The translations under genes and the position numbers were made by a program. A stretch of 64,000 nucleotides of DNA, taken from the NCBI GenBank assembly GCA_009767595.1, contig VSDK01018978.1, positions 202,468 to 266,467 on the forward strand, written 5' to 3'. A model generated the notes under the pieces. It was not told the origin of the DNA. It made no database searches and saw nothing but the letters and a program-made list of their open reading frames with translations. This DNA is from Symbiodinium kawagutii. Its lineage: Eukaryota > Sar > Dinophyceae > Suessiales > Symbiodiniaceae. Of the stretch, positions 10,373-20,493 are shown in pieces (positions within the stretch are counted from its first letter, which is position 1; every line of letters begins with the position of its first letter).

Positions 10373-11435
10373 TGGCATCGGGGGAGGTGATGAGTATTAC
10401 ATGGGGGTAATCGAAAGACTGCGAGGGATTTACAGTTTTGGTGCCTATAATGAAAAGAATTTTGAGTTCTGCGGGGTTACCTATAGGCAGTGGGACGATT
10501 TCTCAATCGAAATGGATCAAGGGGCTTACATCCAAAAGATTGAGCCAATCGATGTGGCTAGATCCCGTAGGCAGGAGCCCGATGCTGACGTCACTGAAAT
10601 GGAAAGACGTCACCTGCGTAGAGTTTGTGGCAGTGTACAGTACGCAGCGACTCTGACACGCCCAGACCTTGCTGCGAAGGTCGGTCAGATACAGTCAGTT
10701 GTCACTCGAGCCAAGGTTCATCATCTGCTGGAGATGAATCGAATCCTTTTTGAAGGCAAGAAGCATCCTGTAAGTATCATGATAGTGCCCATCGAGGAAT
10801 CTCAGGTAACCTTTTGCTCATTCTCAGATGCATCATTTTCCACAGCAAAGGATTTGTCTTCTCGTCAGGGTACTTTGATTTTCTCAACGGATGCCAAGCT
10901 TGCACAGAACCAGAGGACAGTCGTCTGTCCCATGGCGTGGAGTTCTCGTAAGATACCGCGGGTGGTCACTTCGACGCTCAGTGCTGAAGCCATCTCTTTA
11001 AGCTCTGCACTGGATCGATTAAGCTACATTCGGGTGTGCTGGGAGTGGTTGAAGAACCCTGCAATTAATTGGGCTGAGCCAAGTTTGATTTTGGAGAAAG
11101 CACCTTTGGCAAACGCTGTCACTGATTGCAAAAGTGTGTTTGATGTCGCCGCCAAGAATGCAACACCAGTTTGCAGCGAATACCGCACTACCCTCGAATG
11201 CCTTCTCATTCGAGAGCGTCCCCAAGAAAACGCCGACATGCGTTGGATTTGTACCCAAGCGATGTTAGCCGATACTCTTACAAAGAGCATGGACTCAAGT
11301 CTACTTCGTGAATGTTTGAGAACAGGAAAGTACGCATTGTTCGATGAAAAGGAGAGCCTTCGAAAGCGGGCGTCCAATCGTGAACGACATCGCTGGCTTC
11401 GAGACCCCGGTGAGGAAATTTCTTCCAACACTTAA
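10353..11435 (+). CDS. C-terminal reverse transcriptase and RNase H
   Basis: Starts one frame over from the previous segment, right at the RT active-site box (GIHVDDGIGGGD; Y/V-x-D-D type). Dropping one base near 10350 would join the two. Downstream are the RT connection region and a copia RNase H with SDASF, LSAEA, TDCKS and ADTLTKSM, giving the acidic residues of the active site. Ends at TAA 11433-11435, 19 bp before the 3' LTR. Confidence 0.93.
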   Translation: MGIHVDDGIGGGDEYYMGVIERLRGIYSFGAYNEKNFEFCGVTYRQWDDFSIEMDQGAYIQKIEPIDVARSRRQEPDADVTEMERRHLRRVCGSVQYAATLTRPDLAAKVGQIQSVVTRAKVHHLLEMNRILFEGKKHPVSIMIVPIEESQVTFCSFSDASFSTAKDLSSRQGTLIFSTDAKLAQNQRTVVCPMAWSSRKIPRVVTSTLSAEAISLSSALDRLSYIRVCWEWLKNPAINWAEPSLILEKAPLANAVTDCKSVFDVAAKNATPVCSEYRTTLECLLIRERPQENADMRWICTQAMLADTLTKSMDSSLLRECLRTGKYALFDEKESLRKRASNRERHRWLRDPGEEISSNT

Positions 11436-11454
11436 AAATTCTAATTTTGATCAG

Positions 11455-11665
11455 TGTTAATCTGCATTCATGCATTCCCAGTGGATCACCATTTCCTCAC
11501 GACATGTCATGGCTGCCAGCTGTTCACTCGCCGTTCGCTCGCCGCTCTTTCCGCAGTGGTGGGAGGGTGAGGCACTTAGCTACGGAAGGACAAAGCAGCA
11601 GCAGGGCTTCTGCACAACAGGGTTGGACCCCGGTCAGAGTGTAACTTTGGGGAGTTACATTAACA
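11455..11665 (+). repeat. 3' LTR
   Basis: 211 bp, same TG...CA ends as the 5' LTR, one mismatch over the whole length. It is followed at once by GTATAT, the second copy of the 6-bp target duplication. Confidence 0.97.
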
Positions 11666-11671
11666 GTATAT

Positions 11672-12521
11672 ATACACACATATGTATGTGTGTTTGTTGC
11701 CCAAACATGCCTAAACTGGATATGTATTGTTTGTTGTCCCGTGGGTATTTGAGAACATGATTCTTGGACATGGCTTCGCCATGCTTCGCCCATCAGCTGA
11801 CCTTGGGTCATGGCATGGCGTCGGCCCCACTGCAATTGGCCATCGGTCTGATGTCAGGCACCTGTGACTTCGAATTTTCCAGCTGCGGAGCCTGCCAAAC
11901 CACGGCAGGCGGGGTCGCCTGGTCCAGGGGGAAACAGTGGAGGGTTGTTGGCCTCCTGATCTATGCTTGGGATCAGTGGTTTGAAGTTGTGCTTTAAGAG
12001 GTGATTCAAAGACTTAGCCAGCTTAGAACCCGGATGGTGAACAACCTTTGCGCACAGTTCATAGTATTTTTGGGAGTCCTATCCAACTTGGGGATTCTTG
12101 TGGTTGATTTGCAAAGCCAGTGAAGCATAGCTTCCACACCAAAGAGGAATGAATTAGTGGAATGCTAGTGAAGATGTGATATGTCGGGTACTTGGGTTTG
12201 CAATACCCATTTTACATGATTGAGCCCATTCCTACAGCATGCTGAAGACTGCCATCAAGTATTGTTTTTTTTGGGTGCTGGTATTGACCATTTCAGAGCA
12301 GCCATTGGTTGATGAATTACCCAAGAAGTGTTGCTGTCAGTTCTTGATGATGGAGTATTGGGTGAGAGGTCGTTGCCCAGCCCATGTTTCCATGACCAAA
12401 GGAGATCAACCTCCAACTTCCAACTTCCAAGTTAACCCAACTTCAAGCTTTGATAGCAGTCGCCAACTTCCAACGTGTAGGGTACCACGGTTGGTGGATC
12501 CCAAAGATGTGGTGCCTGCAG
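11672..12521. other. noncoding sequence, no gene seen
   Basis: Starts in a TATATACACACA tract (the old insertion site) and continues as unique-looking DNA. A short GC-rich patch at 11870-11935, preceded by TTTTCCAG, could be a small exon, but nothing in it is recognisable. Confidence 0.5.
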
Positions 12522-12610
12522 ATGGACCGCTGTGCTGGTTGAGGCTTCTCCAGTTGGACCACCCCCGCCGAAGGCTGACATAGTTTGGATGCGGTCTGGC
12601 ACCATGGATG
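12522..12610 (+). CDS. candidate exon, unrecognised
   Basis: An island following GGTGCCTGCAG and ending at ATG GAT G|GTCGCC. One frame reads TAVLVEASPVGPPPPKAD, then IVWMRSGTMD, with mostly G/C third positions. The minus strand is also open across it, so coding is a guess from composition and splice signals only. It may belong to the eIF2A gene upstream of its first recognised exon or to something else. Confidence 0.25.
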
Positions 12611-12689
12611 GTCGCCTAGAAACCATCCAACACTGATGGCCTTCTACAGTGGGAAACCCGCATTCTTGAGAGGACATGATTTACATATA

Positions 12690-13266
12690 TAGAAGTATCG
12701 CATACACATATGCAAGTACATGCAAGTACGTATATATGTATATGATACATATATATATATATATTGTTATACATACGTAAGCACATTATGCAGCAACAGT
12801 ACGGTCTACAGAATTAATCCAGGTTTACGTTTGACGAGTGGATAGAAGAACATCATGGGGCCATTTGTTTCCCAACCATCATCAGTCATAATGAACTATC
12901 ACTGAACATCATTATACAATCATTTACCATCATTTACCCGTATTTGCCATTGTTCAACATCGTTTGCCATCATCTGCAATCAGCCAGCGCAAATACAGCC
13001 CTCTAAAACAAGCGCTTCAAACGAACATCTAGCTGCTTCAACCAGCTGCTTCTGGGATTACAATTTTATGCTTCAATTCTTGTGGGCAGATGACGCCACG
13101 GCATGCCAAACATGTTGCCACGCCAAAAATGCCAATGGCTTCAGACACTGACTCGCAATTGCTGGCTGCATATTGACAGTTGCTAATGCCACTGGGTTCA
13201 AATTGAGGTCCAAAAATGCCATGTTGCTTGATAATTTTTTTGCACATATCGAAGCGGATCCTCCAG
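12690..13266. other. AT-rich microsatellite and CATC-rich noncoding sequence
   Basis: 12690-12785 is a TACATATA-type low-complexity tract; 12895-12985 contains repeated CATCATTTRCC units. No gene seen. Confidence 0.6.
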
Positions 13267-13328
13267 CTGGCAGGCCTTTCCAACGGGGCAAGCGGAGAAA
13301 GAGGCGCTTTGGAATGGCGACTATGTAG
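13267..13328 (+). CDS. candidate exon, unrecognised
   Basis: It follows GATCCTCCAG and ends at ATGTAG|GTGTCC. One frame reads QAFPTGQAEKEALWNGDYVG with regular codon bias. Nothing is recognised; supported only by composition and splice-like flanks. Confidence 0.25.
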
Positions 13329-13910
13329 GTGTCCATAAGTTGCAAGAAACACCCAAACTTGTTGGTGTTTTCGGGAGGAGAAATGCTCAGTGGAGGAACC
13401 CCTTCTGATTGCTACTCGCAGCTTCAATTACGTTACCATGTTACAACAAACGACGAAAGAAATGATGCGGTCCCTCGAACAGATGTAGATGTCACAGAAT
13501 TTGTTCGCTTGTACACAGACTACTTACTTGCGGATATTCTCCAAGTACTGCGAGATACTTCCAGGACGTGCATGGGTTTCTGTATCCCAAATTTGGGGTC
13601 CCCAAATCATCCCAAATCCATCACATTCCTTGAAACAGCAATCATCTTTTCAACCTTTACAGGGCTATCCAGCAACCAACTGAAAGCATTGAGGCATGCC
13701 CTCACTCAATGACAAGTGTCATCAACCCTCAGATAATTTGGCGGTCTTCCTATTTGAGAACCCATTTGTCAACTGAAATGTCAGCATGTGCAACAGGTCT
13801 TGCCTAGCATCAGATTTCCGAAATTTCGGGAAACGAAACATGACAAGTTCTGCTGTGCCTCCCAAGTTATCGACCGTGAAATCCAACTGGTCGTGAAACG
13901 GTCTCTGTAG

Positions 13911-13978
13911 GCGACCTGGCCGCCCAGCGCGCCACCGGCGAAGGCGAGGTCGCAAGTGGTGCGGTGGGGTTTGAGCAG
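13911..13978 (+). CDS. candidate exon, unrecognised
   Basis: GC-rich island after GGTCTCTGTAG; one frame reads DLAAQRATGEGEVASGAVG. A GT donor lies at 13949 (GCGAG|GTCGCA). The reverse strand also stays open. Low confidence. Confidence 0.22.
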
Positions 13979-14456
13979 GGGTCCGCCATTTCACGGTAAA
14001 ATCCCAAGATGGTGGTGCCCCCAATTCACCAAACATGAGTAGGAACAAAAAGCAACCATTTACTGTTTTTGGCAGTTGAGTGTTTAGTGAATCCATTCTG
14101 TTTCACCAATTCATGGCAGTTGAGTGGGGAAAGTAGTGGTCAATCGGGATAGCCACAAACGCACCTCTGTGGCCAGCGGGCGCTGTCAACAGCTGGTATG
14201 AGCTGTAGCCCAGTGGAGCCATTCTGTAGCTGATAGGGATGATGAATGGAAATTAAAACACCAAACTTCACGGTGAAAATCATGGACATGGATAAATCAA
14301 CAGAGTCTGGCTGAAACTTACCAGGAGTGACTTCCTGTTTGATCATGGTTCCGGTGGTCGTTAGGGACGCTTTGGGGTTATCACGATGGCTACAGTAACC
14401 GCAGATTTCAACCGCTCTGAAGCCACATTCCTGGGCTCCCCGTCAGGCATTTCCAG

Positions 14457-14544
14457 GGCCGACTGAGCCATCTCAGGCGCAAACGGGCCATCGTCCAACA
14501 AGAGAACAAACTTCTGCCGTCATTCATGTGGCTAAGAATTGAAG
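14457..14544 (+). CDS. candidate exon, unrecognised
   Basis: It follows GGCATTTCCAG and ends at GAAG|GTATCC. One frame reads LSHLRRKRAIVQQENKLL then PSFMWLRIE, a plausible amphipathic helix. A second frame is also open. Unrecognised. Confidence 0.25.
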
Positions 14545-15573
14545 GTATCCTCTAAACATTATTTCATTGTTTGTAAATACTCTTTATGTATATGCAGACA
14601 CATGCATTAAAATACAATTCACGTGATTACACACGTAGATTGCATGCATGTTGTTGTCATTTCTTATCATTGACACCCAAGATCAGTTGCGCAAATGTTG
14701 CCTTTCATCGATTTGTTTGCAACGAATGGAAGAAACACTTTGGAATGCGTGATTATGGCTTCAGCGGTTCACCAAGCAGCTAATCTTTCTGAGTTCACCA
14801 TCGAACTCATCTTCAGCCACGCAATTCAGAGCCAGTTGGATTGAACCGGTTGTACCTGGCTGTAATCTCCCAAGTTCCCAAAACCATTAAGATGAGCACT
14901 CGTTGGCTTTTTGGATGTCTTTGGATACTCTTGATGGATGGTTGTCATGTAGATTTACATGTCCATCTTCAGATCACTACAGCCAGACCTGGTTGATTTA
15001 GTGAGTCGTTCGCCTACTTGGTTGATGTTCCTGCACGTATTTCAACATAACCCATGAACTGAGACCCGCCAACCAACCAGTGGGATATCTGGTTCTTTTG
15101 GCGCCCTGGGGTACCCGCCAAGCATCCAGAGCGATCGTTTGAGCAGGGAACGCCATCAACATCCATCAACTACAAAGGGATACATCAGGTATCACATATT
15201 GGCCGTTAGTAGTCAGTATTCAAAATGATTAACGGTGTTATTACCCGTTGACGAGTCAATACCAATCAGCAATGGTCGTCATGAAGTAAGACTCGCCACA
15301 CGAGAACTTGTTGTTTCAAAAAACCGTTACCAACTACTTTGCCATTATCAACTATTGTTCCGCATGACTACCCCCGGGCAAGGAAACAACTTGATGTGCA
15401 GAACCACCATCAATTGGCCCACCTTCCAAAACTGGTGGTTCCCACAGCAAGTTGTTGGTTTAACCAGGTAACTGTTGTAAAGCCTAGTTTGTCACATTAT
15501 CCAGAGTTCAACCCAGTTTTCCCCAGGGTTTAAACCTTCCAAACATGGGGGTTTCTCCCAGGGCGTGTCCCAG
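14545..15573. other. noncoding sequence, no gene seen
   Basis: Mixed unique sequence with CAACCA/GGTTGG-rich stretches typical of this window. No MITE end pairs or coding islands were recognised. Confidence 0.5.
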
Positions 15574-15743
15574 GGTACCCAGTTTTCTTGGGGCCTGGCC
15601 CAAGGCGAATCCGCAGTCGCCCACAGAAAGCAAAATCAGGCGCAGCCGGCACCACAGTTGCAGATATTCATCGAAGGATAGCTGTGGCTCAAGCAGCTAA
15701 GCATCAATTTGAACAAAATCACAGGGAATACTTGCGCCTGTGA
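15574..15743 (+). CDS. candidate exon, unrecognised
   Basis: Begins after GTGTCCCAG. One frame runs to TGA 15741-15743 and reads ADIHRRIAVAQAAKHQFEQN near its end, a helix-like sequence; another frame is open to about 15680. No family recognised. Confidence 0.25.
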
Positions 15744-15829
15744 ATGGTGGTACACCGGGGTACAGGGTGAACTGACCCACAACATCCCACAACCATATAC
15801 CTAGGATAAATTCCTGGATGTATATGACA

Positions 15830-16250
15830 TATGTATTCGTGTGACACATGTGCATGCTCGTATAAACACTCTCTCTACCACTCCCTCTCTCTCTCTCTCT
15901 TTCTCCAGATGCAATTGATCACTAGCATGCACACGCACATTGAGTTACTCAATCAGATGTATATGTATAGATATGTTCCAATAGAGATCTGTTGGCATTT
16001 GGGAGCACGGAGCACTTCGTGGACACCCTTGAAGAAAATGATCACGTTTATGGGTAGCAAGTGCAAAACAGCTGGAATGATAGCGTCAGCTTTGGGGAGC
16101 TTGGAGCTTGAACTAGACTCCTCCAGGGTGCCGTCCGTAGGTTTTGGTACTTACGCATGTATGGTATGGATGCACATAAATTGATATGCATCATCCATAC
16201 ATCTATCCATCCATCTATCCATCCATCCGCGGCAGTTGATGGGTGAAAGG
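15830..16250. repeat. simple-sequence tracts: CT-rich and ATCC
   Basis: A CT-rich run at about 15865-15906 and (ATCC)n at about 16195-16232 with ACATACATC-like flanks. No gene seen. Confidence 0.8.
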
Positions 16251-16657
16251 AAATGTTCAGTAGCTTCTGGTCCCCAGTTGGGGTGGCAGGAGTAGGGATG
16301 TTATTCGATGATATGGAGTAGGACTAGCAAGAGCAGTTGCCCAATTAGATCTTGCTGGTTTGATATGTGTCATAGCTGGAACCCAAGATGGGTAGAACAT
16401 CCAGGCTGGTGCAATGACGGATTGATGAGTTAGATCCAATCAGTACATACAAATGACACTTCCGAAACTTGGCTCAAGATTAACAAATCGATACTGAGGG
16501 GTATGGCAAAAAAACGGGCTCCTCTATTGTTTAGAACAACCCGCCACTACTGGGGGGGATCCCACCAATCAGGGGACAACATTGGGATATGACCAGTGGC
16601 TTAAGCACACCAACAACCAACCACCACCAACGCGCACCATGCACGAACGGGCGCCAG

Positions 16658-16773
16658 GTTTTTGGACGAAAGCCAAAAGGCCATGGACGCCGCGGCGATT
16701 GGCGAAGGTCGCGCCGTGGTGGACCTGGAAAAGCTGAAAGCCAGGACGGGCTGGCAGCGAGTCGTCGTGGCCA
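16658..16773 (+). CDS. candidate exon, unrecognised
   Basis: GC-rich island preceded by GGGCGCCAG. One frame reads DESQKAMDAAAIGEGRAVVD, then a Lys/Arg-rich helix ending TGWQRVVVA. Third positions are mostly G/C. A MITE copy abuts its 3' end at 16774 and could supply a GC donor. The encoded protein is not recognised. Confidence 0.35.
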
Positions 16774-16879
16774 GCTGGGTCAAGCAGTTCAACGGCAGTA
16801 GAGGGGTTAAGTTCACCAGGGAAAACAAGCCGGTTGATGATAGGGGAACCAAGGGGACTAAGGGTTTTGACCCACAGCC
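16774..16879 (+). mobile_element. MITE-1 copy (divergent 5' end)
   Basis: Opens GCTGGGTCAAGCAG and closes TTTTGACCCACAGCC, matching the terminal inverted repeats of the MITE-1 family (consensus GGCTATGGGTCAA), with the shared core GATAGGGGAACC. No clear target duplication. It directly follows an exon-like island. Confidence 0.75.
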
Positions 16880-17304
16880 AAGTCAGGTGCCTCTCAGCCA
16901 TCCCTCACCCATGGAAGTCCACGAGGGATGATCCATGACAGCCCTGGAGGAAGGGAGATTTGCTGTGGATCCTGCACCAACACCCCGATGGAGAGTGGCT
17001 CTGGGGAGCCCCGCAGAAAGGCGAGCGGTGAGGGGTGAAAGCACCGTTGCATTGTTTTTTTTGGGGTTTGGAATCACCATTGCTAAGCATTCCTAAGCAT
17101 TACTAAGCAGTAGTAAGCATTACTAACCATTGCTAACCTTGTTTTAGATAGTTTTTCGGATCTTTTTAGAAGAAATCAATCACGCGTTTTCGGATTTTTG
17201 AAACATAAATAAAGCATTGCAAGAGTCATGAGACAGCAATAGTTTCCGGATCTCAGGCAACCGGCAATTTTTCTTTTCTTGAGATCAGCGATTGCAACCG
17301 TCAT

Positions 17305-17403
17305 CTGGTTGGTGGTTTTAACACGTTTTATTTTCACTGGTATTACAAAATGCTTGTTTGGTTGACTAATATTTGTCATAGGGGTGGTTCAACCACCAAC
17401 CAG
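17305..17403 (+). mobile_element. MITE-3 copy
   Basis: Terminal inverted repeats CTGGTTGGTGGTTTTAA and its near-complement GGTTCAACCACCAACCAG enclose about 65 bp. Shares GGTTGGTTGACTAATAT with copies at 43702 and 61279. Confidence 0.75.
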
Positions 17404-17656
17404 TTAATGATCATTATCAACCACTGTAACCATATTAAATCATCATTAACCATTATAAACCACTAGTTAACCATGGGTGGTTCAACCACCAACCAGTCAT
17501 CTCATTGGTTTCTATGCCCATGCCCCGCGAGCGGTGTTCCAGGTCCGCCAGGTGAGGAGCGGAAACCTGCTTGGTTTCTCAGAGGCGATGTCAAAGTGAC
17601 GCTTGGAAAGCACTGCTGGTGATGGGTTGGTAACGATGGTCATATGAAGCGAACCT

Positions 17657-17735
17657 ACTATAGCTGGTTAATGGTTAGTGGTGAATAATAGGGGATAACA
17701 ACTAGCAACTATAGGGATATATACCAGCTATATTT
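17657..17735 (+). repeat. MITE-1-associated inner palindromic unit
   Basis: Begins CTATAGCTGGTTAATGG and ends ATATACCAGCTATAT, so it has inverted ends of its own. The same roughly 65-80-bp unit lies directly upstream of MITE-1 at about 46625 and 58840, and in reverse at about 52065 and 27922. Confidence 0.7.
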
Positions 17736-17854
17736 GGCTATGGGTCAATATTAATCAACCAACTAATAGGGGATTTTCACCAACAATTTCATGGGGAAAA
17801 CAAGCCGGTTAATGATAGGGGAACCAGGGGTACGGGGTGAACTGACCCACTGCC
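17736..17854 (+). mobile_element. MITE-1 copy
   Basis: GGCTATGGGTCAA ... TGACCCACTGCC, 119 bp. Flanks are ATTT upstream and ATAT downstream (3 of 4 match). Forms a composite with the unit at 17657-17735. Confidence 0.85.
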
Positions 17855-18282
17855 ATATGAAGCGAACCTACTATTTGGTAAACAGTTGTCATAGGTTGCT
17901 TCATAGGCCATGTAGCCATAGTTATATCTAGTAAAGAAACCTACAATAACCAGTGATTGACTATTAGAATCTATTATCATAAAACCAGTACTGCATGTCG
18001 GGGATCTGACTACGAACCTTTTGCTGACTACGATCAACTGGGGGAGAGGAAGCTGGCGTAGATGCTATGGCGATTTCACACTAGAAATTCAGGGTGTTTA
18101 GTGGAGTGCGGGCATCCCAAGGTTTGATTGATACCAAGCTTGTGAGTTTGTACATGTGAATGATGGATCAGAGTATACAGTTTTTTTGGGATGACCCCAG
18201 CATTATTCCTCGTTTGATGCGGCTTCAACCATCCTTCATATCCCTTGGGTTCCCAAGGCAACATGGTCAGGGTGGGATATAT

Positions 18283-18382
18283 GGTGGTTTCCCAAATTTG
18301 GGGTCCCCCCAAAACATCCGTGCTCAATCGTTATTAGTCACAAACCAATCATGTTGGGGGTCCCCTATTTTGAGGAACCACC
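18283..18382 (+). mobile_element. MITE-2 copy (diverged)
   Basis: GGTGGTTTCCCAAATTTGGG ... GGGTCCCCTATTTTGAGGA followed by ACCACC: the MITE-2 inverted repeat with several changes. Confidence 0.7.
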
Positions 18383-18399
18383 GGATGTTTCTCAAAGAA

Positions 18400-20391
18400 C
18401 CTCAAGAAGATATTGGTTGATTCAAGGGAACCTGCGGCCTTTGGAAACCAGGAACGTCGACACTTTGACCTTGGGGAGGTACACAAAACAACCTGGGGTG
18501 TATCGGTATCTCCATGAATGATATCCCCAACCATCCCAGGATGTCTTTTTTTTTGGAGGGGAAACCACTTCTTTGCTGGGCTTCAAACCCATGAGTTTGG
18601 GGAAGCCACTTCTTTGCTCGGATTCACCGGTATGACTTGGTAACCAGCCACTATGGCTCTTTGATCACTGTCAGGGCTCGATAGATGTGGTGCTGGCGGA
18701 TCATTCCAATTCTCCTGTGAGCATGATTGAGCATGTGCGCGAGGTGGGGCCTCCACGCGCCCCCTAGTTTGTTAAGTTGGTTTATAACTAGGGCAACTAC
18801 CACTTCTTGTAGATACAAGTATAGTAATTTGGCTTGTTGACCAACTTATCACGGGTTGACCTTGCAGGGAGGGATCCCAATCACCCATTACAGTAACTCC
18901 TCGGTGTGCAAACTGCTCATTTGAGACAACTACCTTTTCCTTATTGTTCCTTGGCTCGCCCTTATTTGCCACTGCAAGGTTTGTCGACATCTGAAGTGAG
19001 CTGCGCTCTGCAATGTCAAGAAGCTCTTCGTGAAAGAGAAACTCTAGTGTCACAAAGAATCTACATAATCCCTGGCACCGGACGCCCACCATGAATGATG
19101 TATGGCCACTAGCCTGGGAGTTGTCAATGTGGGGAAGCTGTCGACCTAGGAATTCCTAGTATTGGGCTGTCTGGGGCCTGGTGAGGGCATGCTGACAGCA
19201 GCTTCGGAGCTGCAAATTGCGGCGAACCCTGTTCACCGGGATCGAGGAAATCACAGAAAAGCAAGATAGCTTTGGCCAGACCGGACACGACCTACGTCGA
19301 ATGATCTCTGACCTTCTTGTGAAGTCCATATTTCTGCCACATCGTTCAGGGAGAAGCTGTGGCTTGCGATGGTTGTCTGGGGGCCATTATGGAAAGCAGA
19401 GCGTGTTTTCGCGCCAAAAAAGGAATTCGCAGTGCCACCAGGGGGAGTTGGATAGTGCACAAGATGATTTTGCATCACGGTAATCATAGAATCATAGCTA
19501 AGAGAGACCAGATGATTCGGCTGCAGATCAAAAGAAGGGTATCTATCCCCGCTGATATCCATCCCCTCTGATAAAGTTGTTGGCCTTTACGCGTGGAATG
19601 TCTTATGGTTGGCATTTTGAAAAAAACATGGTTCCTGGTTTATTGACAGTTCCTCTCAGAGGTACACTTTCAAACCTGGCGACAAAGTGCCCACTGAACC
19701 AGACCTCAGCTTTCCACCTGTGGCTTGGCAGGGCCTAGCGTGGCTGAAAGTGGGTGGGGTTGTCACACAGAGCAGCGCTGCTGTGATGTCCTGTGGAAGT
19801 GCAATTTGTCACGACTGACTTATTGTCATTTGTACTGACCAACCATGACAATGACAAGGCACAAGGACTTGAGTCATGGCTGATTTGTGGATTTCCCAGG
19901 CATCATTGCAAATATCCTATGACAAGCTCATTGCTAACATATATTCAGAAACAGTATAGATTTTTCAACAGCGATATGAGTTTGTACTATTCCCCCGTAT
20001 GCAGGACTACACTCCCTCTACTGCAATGGCTTGTTTGTTGGAGATGATCACTCCCTCATGATCTCGACACTTGCGAGAGCCAACCAACCGATGTTTTGAA
20101 AGGGATGGCACGATTGGGTCTTGACCTCATGATGGACCGTCGAACGGGGTCGTACTATGCATATCCTTCCACTTACATCTGCAATTATCTCTGAAAAATC
20201 AAACATCCATAAACAATTATCTATAAAACATCTAAACAACCTAATCTGTCAAAAACATTTAGAATAGCAAAAACCATCAAAAACCAACAATCTGTTAAAC
20301 ATAGATATTTCCTCTATTTAAAAGGCACCTATAATATCAAAACCAACCGGAATCTCCGGGATACCAACCCATCATCATGGCCTGGTTGCAG
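18400..20391. other. noncoding sequence before the first recognised eIF2A exon
   Basis: No gene recognised. A short frame at about 18977-19066 reads LSTSEVSCALQCQEALRERE after CCACTGCAAG and could be a small exon. The upstream N-terminal exon(s) of eIF2A should lie somewhere before 20392, but I could not identify them. Confidence 0.4.
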
Positions 20392-20493
20392 GGATCGCTG
20401 AGGTGTACACTGCAGACAGTTGCGAGTGGAGCGCAGATGGAACTCTGCTGGGATTGGTCGATGCCAATTCTGGTGGAGTGCAGGTGTTCTTTG
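20392..20493 (+). CDS. EIF2A: eIF2A exon: early propeller blade
   Basis: Follows CCTGGTTGCAG. Reads (G)IAEVYTADSCEWSADGTLLG, then a Val-Asp-Ala turn and GGVQVFF, matching the family's FSKDGTLFAW...V strand pair. Ends in phase 1 at TTTG|GCAGCC (GC donor), which fits the next exon. Confidence 0.75.

Larger units (their letters stand above)
3510..11665 (+). mobile_element. Ty1/copia LTR retrotransposon, full length
   Basis: An 8,156-bp element bounded by two 211-bp direct LTRs (3510-3720 and 11455-11665) that begin TGTTAAT and end ATTAACA. It is flanked by the same 6 bp, GTATAT (3504-3509 and 11666-11671), read as the target-site duplication. Internal order is primer site, gag, protease, an extra domain block, integrase, reverse transcriptase, RNase H; integrase upstream of RT defines the Ty1/copia (Pseudoviridae-type) superfamily. 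Integrase D-D-E, RT and RNase H catalytic residues are visible. Reading frame changes several times, so this copy is either defective, partly spliced, or carries assembly indels. The LTRs differ at one base, implying a recent insertion. I see no clear polypurine tract before the 3' LTR. Confidence 0.96.
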
